64,000 nt of DNA, taken from the NCBI GenBank assembly GCA_013297885.1, contig JAAFIR010000001.1:248001-312000 (forward strand), in the 5' to 3' direction. The notes below the pieces were generated by a model. The model saw only the letters and a program-made list of their open reading frames with translations, was not told where the DNA came from and searched no databases. This stretch comes from Leptospirales bacterium. GTDB taxonomy: Bacteria > Spirochaetota > Leptospiria > Leptospirales > Leptospiraceae. Positions 37,767 to 46,447 of this stretch are shown one piece after another (position 1 is the first letter of the stretch; the number at the start of each line of letters is the position of its first letter). Position numbers and translations under genes: made by a program.

Positions 37767-39028
37767 ATATCAATCGAAATTTCATTTTGATATATTTGAG
37801 AAACTTCTTGGTGTTTACGTATTAAAACTTTATCCCCATTTTTTCTAACTAATACTTCAGGAAGTTCTGGATAGGAGTTGTAATTTTTTGTGGACATACC
37901 AGAACAATAAGCACCTGTTCCTTCCATCACTAAATAATCATTTATTTCAGCTTCTTCAATTTCACGAGTATCAATATCCCCACCCATTTTTTGAGTAAAC
38001 AAATCTCCACTTTCACAACAATGCCCAACTACTACGTAATTTTTTTTGTTCCCAGTTTTTTTTCTTTTAGTAACTAAAATAAATGGATGCCTTGAACCAT
38101 AAAGTGAAGGTCTAGTGTTTGAGTCCATCCCAGTATCTAGTTTTATAAATTCGTACCCATTTTTTCCAGTATCAATTTTATCCATCACTCTTGTGAGAAT
38201 AACTCCACATAAAGCAATTAAATATGTTCCTGGTTCAATTTCTAATTTTAATTTTCTTCCATGTTTTTCATAAAATTCTTTAAATAATTCTTTTGCAGGT
38301 TGACCAATTTTTTGAAGGTCAGTGGATTTTTCATCAAGCATTCTTCCCACTTTGTATCCGCCACCAAGACTAACTGTATGAACTTCTTTAAAAATTTCCG
38401 CGTATTCCAAAGTATATTTTGCAACTGCTTTCCAAACTTCTGGATCTGAACCAGAACCAATATGAGTATGAACTTTTGTGATTTTTAAATTGTATTTTTT
38501 TTGAAGTTCAAGAACTTTATCTATGTATTCATGCCAAATTCCAAAAGCAGAGCTTGTTCCACCTACATCCGTTTTTTTTGTAGCACCAGATCCAAGCCCA
38601 GGATTAATTCTAACTGAAATTTCATGCCCTTGAAATTTTTTACCAAACTCTTCAATTTGGTAAAGTGAACATGCATTAAAATGAAGACCTTGATTTATAT
38701 ATTTATCTAAATTATTTGGAAATTCTTGTGCAGTAAGCATAATTTGATTTGCTTGGTAGCCACCAATTTGAATAGCTCTTTCAACTTCAAAAATGGAAGA
38801 AGCGTCAATTAAAATTCCATTTTTTTTCATAATTTTTAAAATTGTAGAGTTTGGATTTGCTTTCATTGCATAACGAACTATTAAACCAAATTCGTTTGGA
38901 AAATTTAATGCTTCTTGGCATTTTTTTTCTATCTCTGTTTCTCCATAAACATGAATTGGGGTTTGAAATTTTTCAGCAATTTCAAAAATATCTTCTTCGT
39001 TCAAAAATTTTAATCTTTCTAGTTCCAT
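37763..39028 (-). CDS. lysA: diaminopimelate decarboxylase-like PLP enzyme
   Basis: A fold-III PLP decarboxylase of 421 residues, most likely making lysine from meso-diaminopimelate. The PLP lysine is K56 (YAMKANPN). Other hallmarks are THIGSGSDPEVW, SLGGGYKVGR (phosphate-binding glycine loop), EPGTYLI and CCESGDLF, which supplies the active-site Cys from the second subunit. Related decarboxylases act on ornithine or carboxynorspermidine, so the substrate is probable rather than certain. It heads a five-gene overlapping operon and has element A5 in its leader position. Confidence 0.82.
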   Translation of the reverse strand: MELERLKFLNEEDIFEIAEKFQTPIHVYGETEIEKKCQEALNFPNEFGLIVRYAMKANPNSTILKIMKKNGILIDASSIFEVERAIQIGGYQANQIMLTAQEFPNNLDKYINQGLHFNACSLYQIEEFGKKFQGHEISVRINPGLGSGATKKTDVGGTSSAFGIWHEYIDKVLELQKKYNLKITKVHTHIGSGSDPEVWKAVAKYTLEYAEIFKEVHTVSLGGGYKVGRMLDEKSTDLQKIGQPAKELFKEFYEKHGRKLKLEIEPGTYLIALCGVILTRVMDKIDTGKNGYEFIKLDTGMDSNTRPSLYGSRHPFILVTKRKKTGNKKNYVVVGHCCESGDLFTQKMGGDIDTREIEEAEINDYLVMEGTGAYCSGMSTKNYNSYPELPEVLVRKNGDKVLIRKHQEVSQIYQNEISIDI

Positions 39029-39082
39029 AATCCTATTTTTTTTGAACTGTGAATAATTAAAGAGATTTTGTATTTAATTTTT

Positions 39083-39205
39083 GGGCAAATTTTTTGTTTT
39101 GTAAAGATAACTTGCAGTTTTCTTTACAAAACAAAAAACCGAGCTTTACGCTCTTGTCATAAAATTTCATACGAAATTTTATGACACCGCTTCAATCTCT
39201 TTTGC
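39083..39205 (-). ncRNA. structured intergenic element A5 (Flavo-1-like)
   Basis: Minus strand. Box 1 is GCAAAAGAGATTGAAGC (39205-39189), box 2 AGCGTAAAGCTCGG, box 3 TTTGCCC ending at 39083. P1 is GCAAA with TTTGC. P2 is GAG with CTC, covarying with GGG/CCC and GTG/CAC of other copies. P3 is a 14-bp perfect hairpin (TGTCATAAAATTTC arm). P4 pairs TTTTTTGTTTTGTAAAGA with its complement around a 13-nt loop. It ends 54 nt upstream of lysA in the same direction. Confidence 0.75.
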
Positions 39206-39407
39206 TTTCTGTTGAAAAACTTAATTTATAAACTAAAATTTTTATATTTACTTCTTCATTAATTAAAAAAATTCACTTTTCAAAAATTTTTTCTCATTTT
39301 TGCTTTCCCAACGGCACTACTAGTACAAACGATAACCCACTTTCTAAATAGCTTTAGAAATAGAGAAGAATTTTGAAGATGAAAGGGATAGAAAGGAGAT
39401 ATATTTT

Positions 39408-40129
39408 ATGAAAAAAAATTTACTTATCACATTAATTCTATTCTTCACCTTACAGCCATTATCCGCTAGTGAAGTGATAAGCATCACTGAGCCAGAAGGA
39501 AAAATTGTTCTAGGAATACATACAGAATATTTTGAAGACAAAGACGACAAATTAGAGTTAAACGATATTCAGAAAATGGAAACAGGTTGGAAAAAGTCTG
39601 AGCAGAAAAATTTGAATTTTGGAGTCACTGCATCTCGCTTAGAAGGTCTTACTAAAACTTATTCAACTGCAATTTTAATTTCTGAAGATGTGTTGAAGGA
39701 AGTAGAAGATAAATCAAAATATGAGTATCGTTATTTGGATACTGTAAAAGTAAAAGGTAAAAACAAAGCTGTTAGAATATTAGAAATTCTGAATGGAGTA
39801 TCTAGTAGAATTCGAGAATTAAAAATCCAAACTAAAAAAGATTTTGAAAATGGAATTTTGTTTTATACCGATTGACAATAATAATTACCTATTTTAAACA
39901 ACATAATTCAATCGGGACATACAACTAGCCAAAAGTAATAAGTAATTACTTTTGGCTAGTTGTATATAACCAAAAAAAATTTGATGAATGTTTCCTAAAA
40001 ATGAAATTCATTTTGGATATTGATCCTAAAGACAAAACAGCTGAGCTTTATATACACCGTTGTAATTTTTATTTAAAAAACGGAACAGATCCCAATTGGG
40101 ACGGAATAGAAAAGTTGGATTTTAAATGA
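39408..40129 (+). pseudogene. wrecked 7TMR-DISM nucleotidyl cyclase
   Basis: A strong ribosome site (AAAGGAG, 39392-39398) and a signal peptide (LLITLILFFTLQPLSA) begin an exported 7TMR-DISMED2-like start (GKIVLGIHTEYFEDKDDKLE, LNFGVT). In mid-sentence it jumps to the end of a cyclase domain (ASRLEGLTKTYSTAILISED, VKVKGKNKAVRILEIL), so the rest of the sensor, all membrane helices and the catalytic core are missing. The C-terminal tail is then split by element B. After the insert it resumes in another frame (KKFDECFLKMKFILDIDPKD) and ends at the TGA at 40127. Clearly inactive. Confidence 0.8.
39868..39964 (+). repeat. element B, copy 2, inserted in the cyclase relic
   Basis: An approximately 97-bp insert with a left half bounded by CCGATTGA (39868-39875) and TCAATCGG (39908-39915), which can pair. 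The right half is a perfect inverted repeat with 20-bp arms (39920-39939, 39945-39964) and a 5-nt loop. It is flanked by TATA on both sides (39864-39867 and 39965-39968), consistent with a 4-bp target duplication. Removing it together with one TATA restores the cyclase tail (LFYNQKKFDECF). It codes for nothing and is likely moved by an enzyme supplied elsewhere. Confidence 0.75.
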
Positions 40130-40141
40130 GCTCTAAAGATT

Positions 40142-40170
40142 GTAACATCAGAATTTATTCTGATGTTACT
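40142..40170 (+). terminator. hairpin after the cyclase relic
   Basis: AACATCAGAA pairs imperfectly with the downstream CTGATGTT around a short AT loop. It lies 13 nt past the relic stop codon and 10 nt before element A6. There is no proper T tract, so it would be a weak intrinsic terminator at best. Confidence 0.4.
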
Positions 40171-40179
40171 TGGTACAAT

Positions 40180-40289
40180 GCGAAAACGATCGAAGCGTTT
40201 CTGAATAGCCTCGGACTTTAGTCCGAGGATTCAGAAGTAGCTGAGAGCGTGTTTTTTGAAGCCATGAAATGGCTTGCAAAAATTCGCCC
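40180..40289 (+). ncRNA. structured intergenic element A6 (Flavo-1-like)
   Basis: Box 1 is GCGAAAACGATCGAAGC (40180-40196), box 2 starts AGCTGAGAGCGTG (from 40238), box 3 ATTCGCCC (40282-40289). P1 is GCGAA with TTCGC. P2 is ACG with CGT: both strands differ from every other copy yet pair perfectly. P3 has TTCTGAAT/ATTCAGAA closing a CCTCGGAC/GTCCGAGG stem. P4 has AAGCCAT/ATGGCTT with loop GAA, flanked by T and A runs. The receiver gene starts 115 nt downstream. Confidence 0.72.
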
Positions 40290-40404
40290 AATTATCACAA
40301 AAAATTGATTTTTCTCATAATTCTAAAAAACTGAAATTATTTTTTTGAAATTAAAAACTTACTTTTCAATTTCAAACTTTAAGAATAAATTGTATTAATA
40401 TTAT

Positions 40405-41160
40405 ATGGAAATTTATAAAGTACTACTTGCAGATGACGACTTGATTATAGCTGAAGTAGCAATTCGAGTTTTAGAGAGATACAACTTCAAAGTAGATCAT
40501 GTTATGGAAGGTAGATCTGCTGGTTTAAAACTTAAACAAGGTTATAATTTAGTTATAACTGATATAATGATGCCAATAGTAGATGGCTTTACATTTATAG
40601 AAAAAAATCAAATCCAATTAAAAGATATTCCAATTATAATGATGACTGCTTTAAATGAAAAAGATGATATCCTTAAAGCTGCCTCACTAAAAGTTTTTAA
40701 TTATATTGTAAAGCCATTCAAACCCGAAGCTTTACTTCAAAAAGTAGCAGATGCTCTTGAACTCGATAGAAATGAATTAGTTTTAAAAGAAAATTTTAAA
40801 CTTAAAATTACCCATGAAGTTTTAGCAAAAAATAAAGTTAGAATAATCATTTCAGGGTATACTTTTGGTGTGGAATTTCAATCACAGACGAGAAAATATT
40901 TAAATGAACTAGCACAAATTCTCACAAATGAATCTCATCTTTTAGTTTTATATATTGGGAAAGAATTCCTTTATACAGCAGACTCAACTCTTTTAATAGA
41001 TGAATTTATTGAATTATATAAAAATCGTTTTAGGCTTAAAGATGATGATTTTTTGTTAAAAGGTGACTATTTTACTAAAATCTCAATCGAAGATATTGAA
41101 AAATCAATTATGATAAAAAAAATTATGAATTTAGAGAGTTCAAATAAAAAATTACTCTAA
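40405..41160 (+). CDS. response regulator with unknown output domain
   Basis: A 251-residue protein. The receiver (1-120) has the acidic pair in LLADDD, acceptor Asp in LVITDIMMPIVDG and Lys in YIVKPF, so it should be phosphorylatable. Residues about 130-250 form an alpha/beta output region (VRIIISGYTFGVEFQSQTRK, LLVLYIGKEFLYTA) that I cannot assign to a family. There is no kinase gene next to it. An XPB-N-like gene follows 48 bp downstream and may be co-transcribed. Confidence 0.75.
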   Translation: MEIYKVLLADDDLIIAEVAIRVLERYNFKVDHVMEGRSAGLKLKQGYNLVITDIMMPIVDGFTFIEKNQIQLKDIPIIMMTALNEKDDILKAASLKVFNYIVKPFKPEALLQKVADALELDRNELVLKENFKLKITHEVLAKNKVRIIISGYTFGVEFQSQTRKYLNELAQILTNESHLLVLYIGKEFLYTADSTLLIDEFIELYKNRFRLKDDDFLLKGDYFTKISIEDIEKSIMIKKIMNLESSNKKLL

Positions 41161-41208
41161 AATTTCCTTTACAGAATAGAGTTTTCCTAAAGTATAGATT
41201 CAATTTTT

Positions 41209-43236
41209 ATGTCAAATGGTTCAACCACTCAAATAATCGATAAAGAAAGCATCTTAGTCCAAGAACTTGCAAAATTAGAACTACCTGACCTCAAAAAAGT
41301 AGCAGGTCACTGGAATATTCAAAAATTCCATGGTAAAGATAGAAGGTTTAGTATCAACCAACTTCTCACAGCTTTTCAAGATGATTTTTTACTTAAAGGA
41401 ATTTTAGAAAAACTAACACCGATTCAAGTTACAATTTATACTCAAATTTTAAAAAATAAATATGTTCAAACTCTTGGAGAAGTTGTTAGAAAAACAACAC
41501 TACCGGGTTTAAATGCTGAAACTGAATTAACTGTTTTAAGAAAATACAATTTAGTCTATCAAAGAAAAAATAGAGAGCGATTAACAAATAATTTAGACAA
41601 ATACCATGCTTATCCTGAAATTGCAGATTTAGTTAAACTTGATACAAATCCAAAAGCAGAGAAATTTAAACTCTCCTTAGACAAATTTTTTTATAAAATT
41701 GATATTAGAAAAATTTCTCCTGATTGGATTAAAATTTTAGGTTTTAAAAAAGCTGAAACAATTGAAGAAGTTGGAAAACTTGCTCTATCAGAAGAAGGAA
41801 TTTCCAAAACAATTCTTTCATTAACTGAATTAGAAAAAGATGTTCTATTATATATTTATACCAATGGTGGGGTTTTAGAAGCTGATGTCGTAAGAAGTTA
41901 TATCATTGCTAACAGGGGTAAATTTGAAATTGTATTACCTTCACTAATTAGTAAATTTATACTAATTGATACATATTATATTGATGAAAAGTTTATTCGT
42001 ATTGTTGCAATTCCAAAAGAAATTTTAAATTTTATTCAAAACAATACAGTATTACCAACTGTTAAGAAAAATACTAAACAAAAACAAGAAAAGACTTCAA
42101 AAAATGAATTGGACTTTTTTTTAAATATTAAAAAAATGATTTCATTTGTTTCGAGAAAAGGTTTGAGTTTAGCTAAGTCTGGTAAAATTAAACAAGCAGA
42201 CAATAAAAGAACTGAACAAGATTTATTAAAACCTGATATTGAAATTTTTCCAGAAAAAGGTCAAGTTTATCAAATTGAATTAATCCTACCTATCTTAAAA
42301 ATATTAAACTTAGTGGATATTAAAGGTGAAAATGTTGTTTTACTTCCAGAGATTGAAGAGTTTCAAAAAAAAGATATTTTTGAAGTAATGAATTTAGTAA
42401 TTCATGAAGTAAATGAAGTTAGGACTAGAAGATACAATCCACCAGAAGTTTTTTCTCCAATTGAAGTTCCATTTTATGATAAACCAATTTTAGATAAATG
42501 TATAAATATTATTTTAGCTATGGGAAAAGTAAATCCAGCTGTAATTTTTTGTAATATCATTCGTGAAAATCTACTTTTAGCTCCAGGATTTAGAATGAAA
42601 AATTTTCAATCTGACTTAATGGATTTAAGAAAAGAAATTATTTCTGGAGTATTTTATCTTCATTTGTTTGGACTTCTAGAAGTTGAATATCCAAATAGAA
42701 TGTTATTTATTTCTGATTTAGGTAAGTATTATTTTCAAAATAAATCAATTCCTAAACATACTGAAAAAGGTGGAATCACAATTAATCCAGATTTCAGCAT
42801 AATTGCATTTCCTGAAAAATGTTCAATGCAAGGAATCCATTTACTGAAAGTATTTACAGAACTCAAAGATTATGATAGAGTTTATACATTTATATTAAAT
42901 AAAGAATCTTTTCAAAATGGAATATTGCTTGGTTATGAACCAAATCAATTTATTCAATTTTTAAAAGAATCTAGTAAAGCTGAACTTGCTCAAAATTTAA
43001 TATTCTTATTTGATGATTGGGGAAGAAATCTTCCTATGGTCAATATAACCGAAGATTGTGTATTACTCAAAACAAATGATCTTCATGTAATGGAACTCCT
43101 ACTTGGTCAAATCAAAGGTAAAAAAATTATTTTGGAAGAAATTTCAGCTGATGCAATAATGATTGATAAATCAAAAATTCAAGATGTAATTTCAGTTGCT
43201 GAAAAATTAAATTTAATTATCAAATTAGTAAGATAG
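41209..43236 (+). CDS. XPB/helicase N-domain-like protein without ATPase
   Basis: A 675-residue protein. Several winged-helix-like stretches ([40 protein letters not shown]) precede a C-terminal region about 525-675 ([43 protein letters not shown]) that resembles the Helicase_C_3/XPB N-terminal domain. No Walker A or other helicase motif is visible, so it is not itself a helicase. Proteins like this may bind DNA or a partner. Its neighbour upstream is a response regulator. Confidence 0.65.
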   Translation: MSNGSTTQIIDKESILVQELAKLELPDLKKVAGHWNIQKFHGKDRRFSINQLLTAFQDDFLLKGILEKLTPIQVTIYTQILKNKYVQTLGEVVRKTTLPGLNAETELTVLRKYNLVYQRKNRERLTNNLDKYHAYPEIADLVKLDTNPKAEKFKLSLDKFFYKIDIRKISPDWIKILGFKKAETIEEVGKLALSEEGISKTILSLTELEKDVLLYIYTNGGVLEADVVRSYIIANRGKFEIVLPSLISKFILIDTYYIDEKFIRIVAIPKEILNFIQNNTVLPTVKKNTKQKQEKTSKNELDFFLNIKKMISFVSRKGLSLAKSGKIKQADNKRTEQDLLKPDIEIFPEKGQVYQIELILPILKILNLVDIKGENVVLLPEIEEFQKKDIFEVMNLVIHEVNEVRTRRYNPPEVFSPIEVPFYDKPILDKCINIILAMGKVNPAVIFCNIIRENLLLAPGFRMKNFQSDLMDLRKEIISGVFYLHLFGLLEVEYPNRMLFISDLGKYYFQNKSIPKHTEKGGITINPDFSIIAFPEKCSMQGIHLLKVFTELKDYDRVYTFILNKESFQNGILLGYEPNQFIQFLKESSKAELAQNLIFLFDDWGRNLPMVNITEDCVLLKTNDLHVMELLLGQIKGKKIILEEISADAIMIDKSKIQDVISVAEKLNLIIKLVR

Positions 43237-43271
43237 TCTTGATATTTTAAAATTAAAATTAATTTTGAATT

Positions 43272-44135
43272 ATGAAATCAATTTTTTTTTTAATTTTAAT
43301 TTTTTCTTGTAATACCTACAAACCAACTCTTGATTTAGTAAAAAGCCAATTACCAAAAGTTCCTTCAAATGTAGAATTTGCAGGTGAAAGAGTACCACTT
43401 GAAGATAAAGATGTTTATGAAAGATTGGAAAGAGAATTAATTGTAAATCAAAACTATCATTCTTCAACCATTTTAATTTTTAAAAATATGGCAAGGTACA
43501 AAAAACAAATACTTTCTGTTCTGAATGAAAATAATGTTCCAGATGATTTTTTTTATTTAGCTGTTGCAGAAAGTGCTTTAAATCCTAATGCTACATCTAC
43601 AGCAAATGCTGTTGGAGTTTGGCAATTTTTACAAGGAACAGCTGAGGGTTATGGTTTAGAAGTAAGTTCTTCAATTGATGAAAGAAGAAATACTTTTAAA
43701 GCAACAAAAGCTGCTTGTAGATATTTAAATGAAGCTTATAAAGAATTTGGTTCTTGGGCACTAGCAGCAGCATCATATAATCGAGGTTTAAAAGGAATGA
43801 AGGATGCAGTAAGTGGACAAAAAGTTAATGATTATTATAAATTATATTTAAACCAAGAAACTTATCGTTATTTATTTAGAATCATTGCTTTAAAATTAAT
43901 TTTGTCTAATCCAAAAGATTACGGTTTTGATTTAGAAGAATCAGTACAATACGAAGATTATAAATTTGAAAAAGTTTTAGTAAAAGATTCTATTCCAGAT
44001 TTACCTGATTTTGCACTCAAAAATAAATCTAACTATAAAGAATTGATATTACATAATCCATGGATCAGAACAGGAAAATATAGTTTTGAAATTGGAAATG
44101 GTAAGACATATGAATTTTTATTTCCAAGAAATTAA
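43272..44135 (+). CDS. membrane-bound lytic transglycosylase (MltD-like)
   Basis: Cleaves peptidoglycan glycan strands. A 287-residue lipoprotein (lipobox in LILIFSCNTYK). The GH23 lysozyme-like domain (about 75-215) contains the catalytic Glu in YLAVAESALNPNATS, then VGVWQFLQGTAEGYGL and AAASYNRG, typical of MltD/family 1D. No LysM repeats are present. It converges on the soluble transglycosylase gene with a 4-bp overlap of the 3' ends. Confidence 0.88.
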   Translation: MKSIFFLILIFSCNTYKPTLDLVKSQLPKVPSNVEFAGERVPLEDKDVYERLERELIVNQNYHSSTILIFKNMARYKKQILSVLNENNVPDDFFYLAVAESALNPNATSTANAVGVWQFLQGTAEGYGLEVSSSIDERRNTFKATKAACRYLNEAYKEFGSWALAAASYNRGLKGMKDAVSGQKVNDYYKLYLNQETYRYLFRIIALKLILSNPKDYGFDLEESVQYEDYKFEKVLVKDSIPDLPDFALKNKSNYKELILHNPWIRTGKYSFEIGNGKTYEFLFPRN

Positions 44136-46393
44136 TTTTTTTCTATAATTTGTAAAACTTTATAATTTATAAAATTAGAAATAATTATTCTACAATAATC
44201 CCTGGATTCTTTTGTAGGTAACTCTTCTAGAAAATGGTTAAAATCATTTTTATAATGTCTTCTTTTCCATTTTCTTAGATTTCCGGGTCCTCCATTATAA
44301 GCAATACTAGCCCATTTTAGATTTCCATAAGAATCCATTAAATCTGTTAAAAATTTTGTCCCAAACTTAATTGATACTTCAGGATCATGAAGAGAATAAT
44401 CTGTTACTTTTAATTTTTTTGCAATTAATCTACCAGTTGCAGGCATTACTTGCATCAAACCTCTTGCATTAGAAGAAGAAATTGCGTTTTCTCTAAAAAA
44501 AGATTCTTGCCTCATTACAGCATAAACAATATTTTCATCAATACCAAACTCTTTTGTATTTTCTAAAACTATTTCTCTATGAGGTCTCGGATACAACCTA
44601 GAGTAAATACTATAAGGCAATAGAAGTGGGTCATCTGGAATTTTAAAATGTTTCATCAACTGCCTAGTGTAAAATAAAGACAAATAATGGTTTTTTGATA
44701 AATCGCCTACTCCAACATAAATTTCAAATTTTTCTAATTCAGAAGATTTATTTTTTAAAAAATAAGCTTCTAATAAATAAGATCCTTTATCTTGTTCACC
44801 TAACTTTAAGTATTCTACAGCAGTTAAAAGAAGTTTACTTGATTCAATTTTTGACTTCATCGAATTTAACTTTTGTCCGAGTTCATATGAATCTTTAAAA
44901 TAAGCATAACTTAAATTTTGATTGGAAAGTTTTATAGCATATTCTAAATAATTTTTTCCTGAAATAAATTTGAATAAATTTTCTTTTGTTCCAAATGATT
45001 CAACTTGAGGTAAAGAGCTAATTTCTTGCTGAAATTCTTCATGAATTACCATTGTATAATAAGAACCTGGACAAAATGTATAATAATTCGATAACATAAT
45101 TTTTAATTTCTCAAAATCACCTTTATATCTCAAATACCTTAAATACCAATAAATAAGACGACCTTTAATAGCTAAGTTGGGTAAAGTTTCAATAGCTCTT
45201 ACCCAATATTCTTCTTGTTGATAAGATACTGAATTAGAATCTGAATTAGCTAAAGTTTCAATCAAGGTATCATAAAGTCTGACATCATAAGGATTGTTTT
45301 TTAAATATTCAATTAAACTAGAAAAAGTTTTATCAAAATTATCATATCTTTTTGCTAAACGATATTTTAATTTAAAATAATTTTGATTGGAAGAATTTTT
45401 CAAATAAAGATTTAAATAATCTTCTGCAAGTGTAAATTCTTTTTTGTTTACTAAATTTTCAACCAAGTTTAAAATTATATCTTCTTCTTTTTTCGAAAAT
45501 TCTTGATTTAAATTTAAAAAAGGACTTAAAAAAGGAACTGAATTATTTAAATAATAAATACATAAATTTCTAAATAATGTTCTTGTTGAAACTTTAAGAT
45601 TTGGTGGTAGTAATTTTAACTGATAAATTTCTTTTTGTTCTTTTAAAGGAAGATGGTTTACTAAATAAATTAAATCATCCACAGGAAAAGACTGTTTATC
45701 CTCACCTATAATCTGTTTATATAGTTCAATAGATTTTTTTTTCATATCAGAATTTAATTCTCTAGAATGAAATATATGAATTAAAATTTTTCTTGCCTCT
45801 TCAGACTTTCCCGATTTATAATATGACTTTGCAATTTGATATCTAGATTCATGATTTAAAATAAAATTTTTTTCTTCTTCTGTTAAAGAATCATATTTTT
45901 TTTGGATTATAAAATTTTCTCCCATTTCTATTAATGAAGAAATTGATTCTTGAAATGCATGAATAGATGTTGGATCTTGTTCTATAGGAATTTTTTGTAG
46001 CAATTCATATTTTTCTAGATTTGAAATTAGACTTTGCTTTTTTAAATCTTTAACTAATTTATAAAAAGCTAGTTTTGTTAAAGTTTTTGAATCTTTTAAA
46101 TTTAAGTTTTTTAAGAATAAAACTGATTTAGAATCAACTTCTTGAACATGCGAATTAGTGATAATAAAATATAATAATGTAGATCTTGTTTTTTCTTTTT
46201 CGTTATTCTCTTCATATAACCGATATAAAGCAAATGCTTGGTTTGCTGAATTTGGTTTAGTATCATATAAATTTCTAGAAATTTTTTTCCATGCCATTGA
46301 TTTTAAAAGATAAGCATAATCATCTTCACTGAAAATAAAACTAGAATTGAAAAATAGGATGAATAAAAATAGGGCTTTAATTACTATGGACAT
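44132..46393 (-). CDS. soluble lytic transglycosylase (Slt-like)
   Basis: A 753-residue periplasmic enzyme. The signal peptide (ALFLFILFFNSSFIFS) is followed by a long alpha-helical superhelix (about 30-580) typical of Slt70. The C-terminal GH23 domain (about 600-745) shows the catalytic Glu in YAVMRQESFFRENAIS, then ARGLMQVMPATG and AYNGGPGNLRKW. The length fits the family. It presumably recycles peptidoglycan with the lipoprotein transglycosylase encoded opposite. Confidence 0.92.
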   Translation of the reverse strand: MSIVIKALFLFILFFNSSFIFSEDDYAYLLKSMAWKKISRNLYDTKPNSANQAFALYRLYEENNEKEKTRSTLLYFIITNSHVQEVDSKSVLFLKNLNLKDSKTLTKLAFYKLVKDLKKQSLISNLEKYELLQKIPIEQDPTSIHAFQESISSLIEMGENFIIQKKYDSLTEEEKNFILNHESRYQIAKSYYKSGKSEEARKILIHIFHSRELNSDMKKKSIELYKQIIGEDKQSFPVDDLIYLVNHLPLKEQKEIYQLKLLPPNLKVSTRTLFRNLCIYYLNNSVPFLSPFLNLNQEFSKKEEDIILNLVENLVNKKEFTLAEDYLNLYLKNSSNQNYFKLKYRLAKRYDNFDKTFSSLIEYLKNNPYDVRLYDTLIETLANSDSNSVSYQQEEYWVRAIETLPNLAIKGRLIYWYLRYLRYKGDFEKLKIMLSNYYTFCPGSYYTMVIHEEFQQEISSLPQVESFGTKENLFKFISGKNYLEYAIKLSNQNLSYAYFKDSYELGQKLNSMKSKIESSKLLLTAVEYLKLGEQDKGSYLLEAYFLKNKSSELEKFEIYVGVGDLSKNHYLSLFYTRQLMKHFKIPDDPLLLPYSIYSRLYPRPHREIVLENTKEFGIDENIVYAVMRQESFFRENAISSSNARGLMQVMPATGRLIAKKLKVTDYSLHDPEVSIKFGTKFLTDLMDSYGNLKWASIAYNGGPGNLRKWKRRHYKNDFNHFLEELPTKESRDYCRIIISNFINYKVLQIIEKN

Positions 46394-46447
46394 TGATTAT
46401 GGTTTCCATAAATTATTTGATTTTAGGGTTGGCTATTCAGTTTTATT

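Noticed and set aside
1062-40289. Integron attC sites as an explanation for element A
   Set aside because: The GTTRRRY/RYYYAAC core pair is absent, no integrase is present, and the flanking genes are ordinary chromosomal genes in operons, not cassettes.
41209-43236. Active helicase
   Set aside because: No Walker A, DEAD/DEAH or other helicase motif is visible anywhere in the 675 residues.
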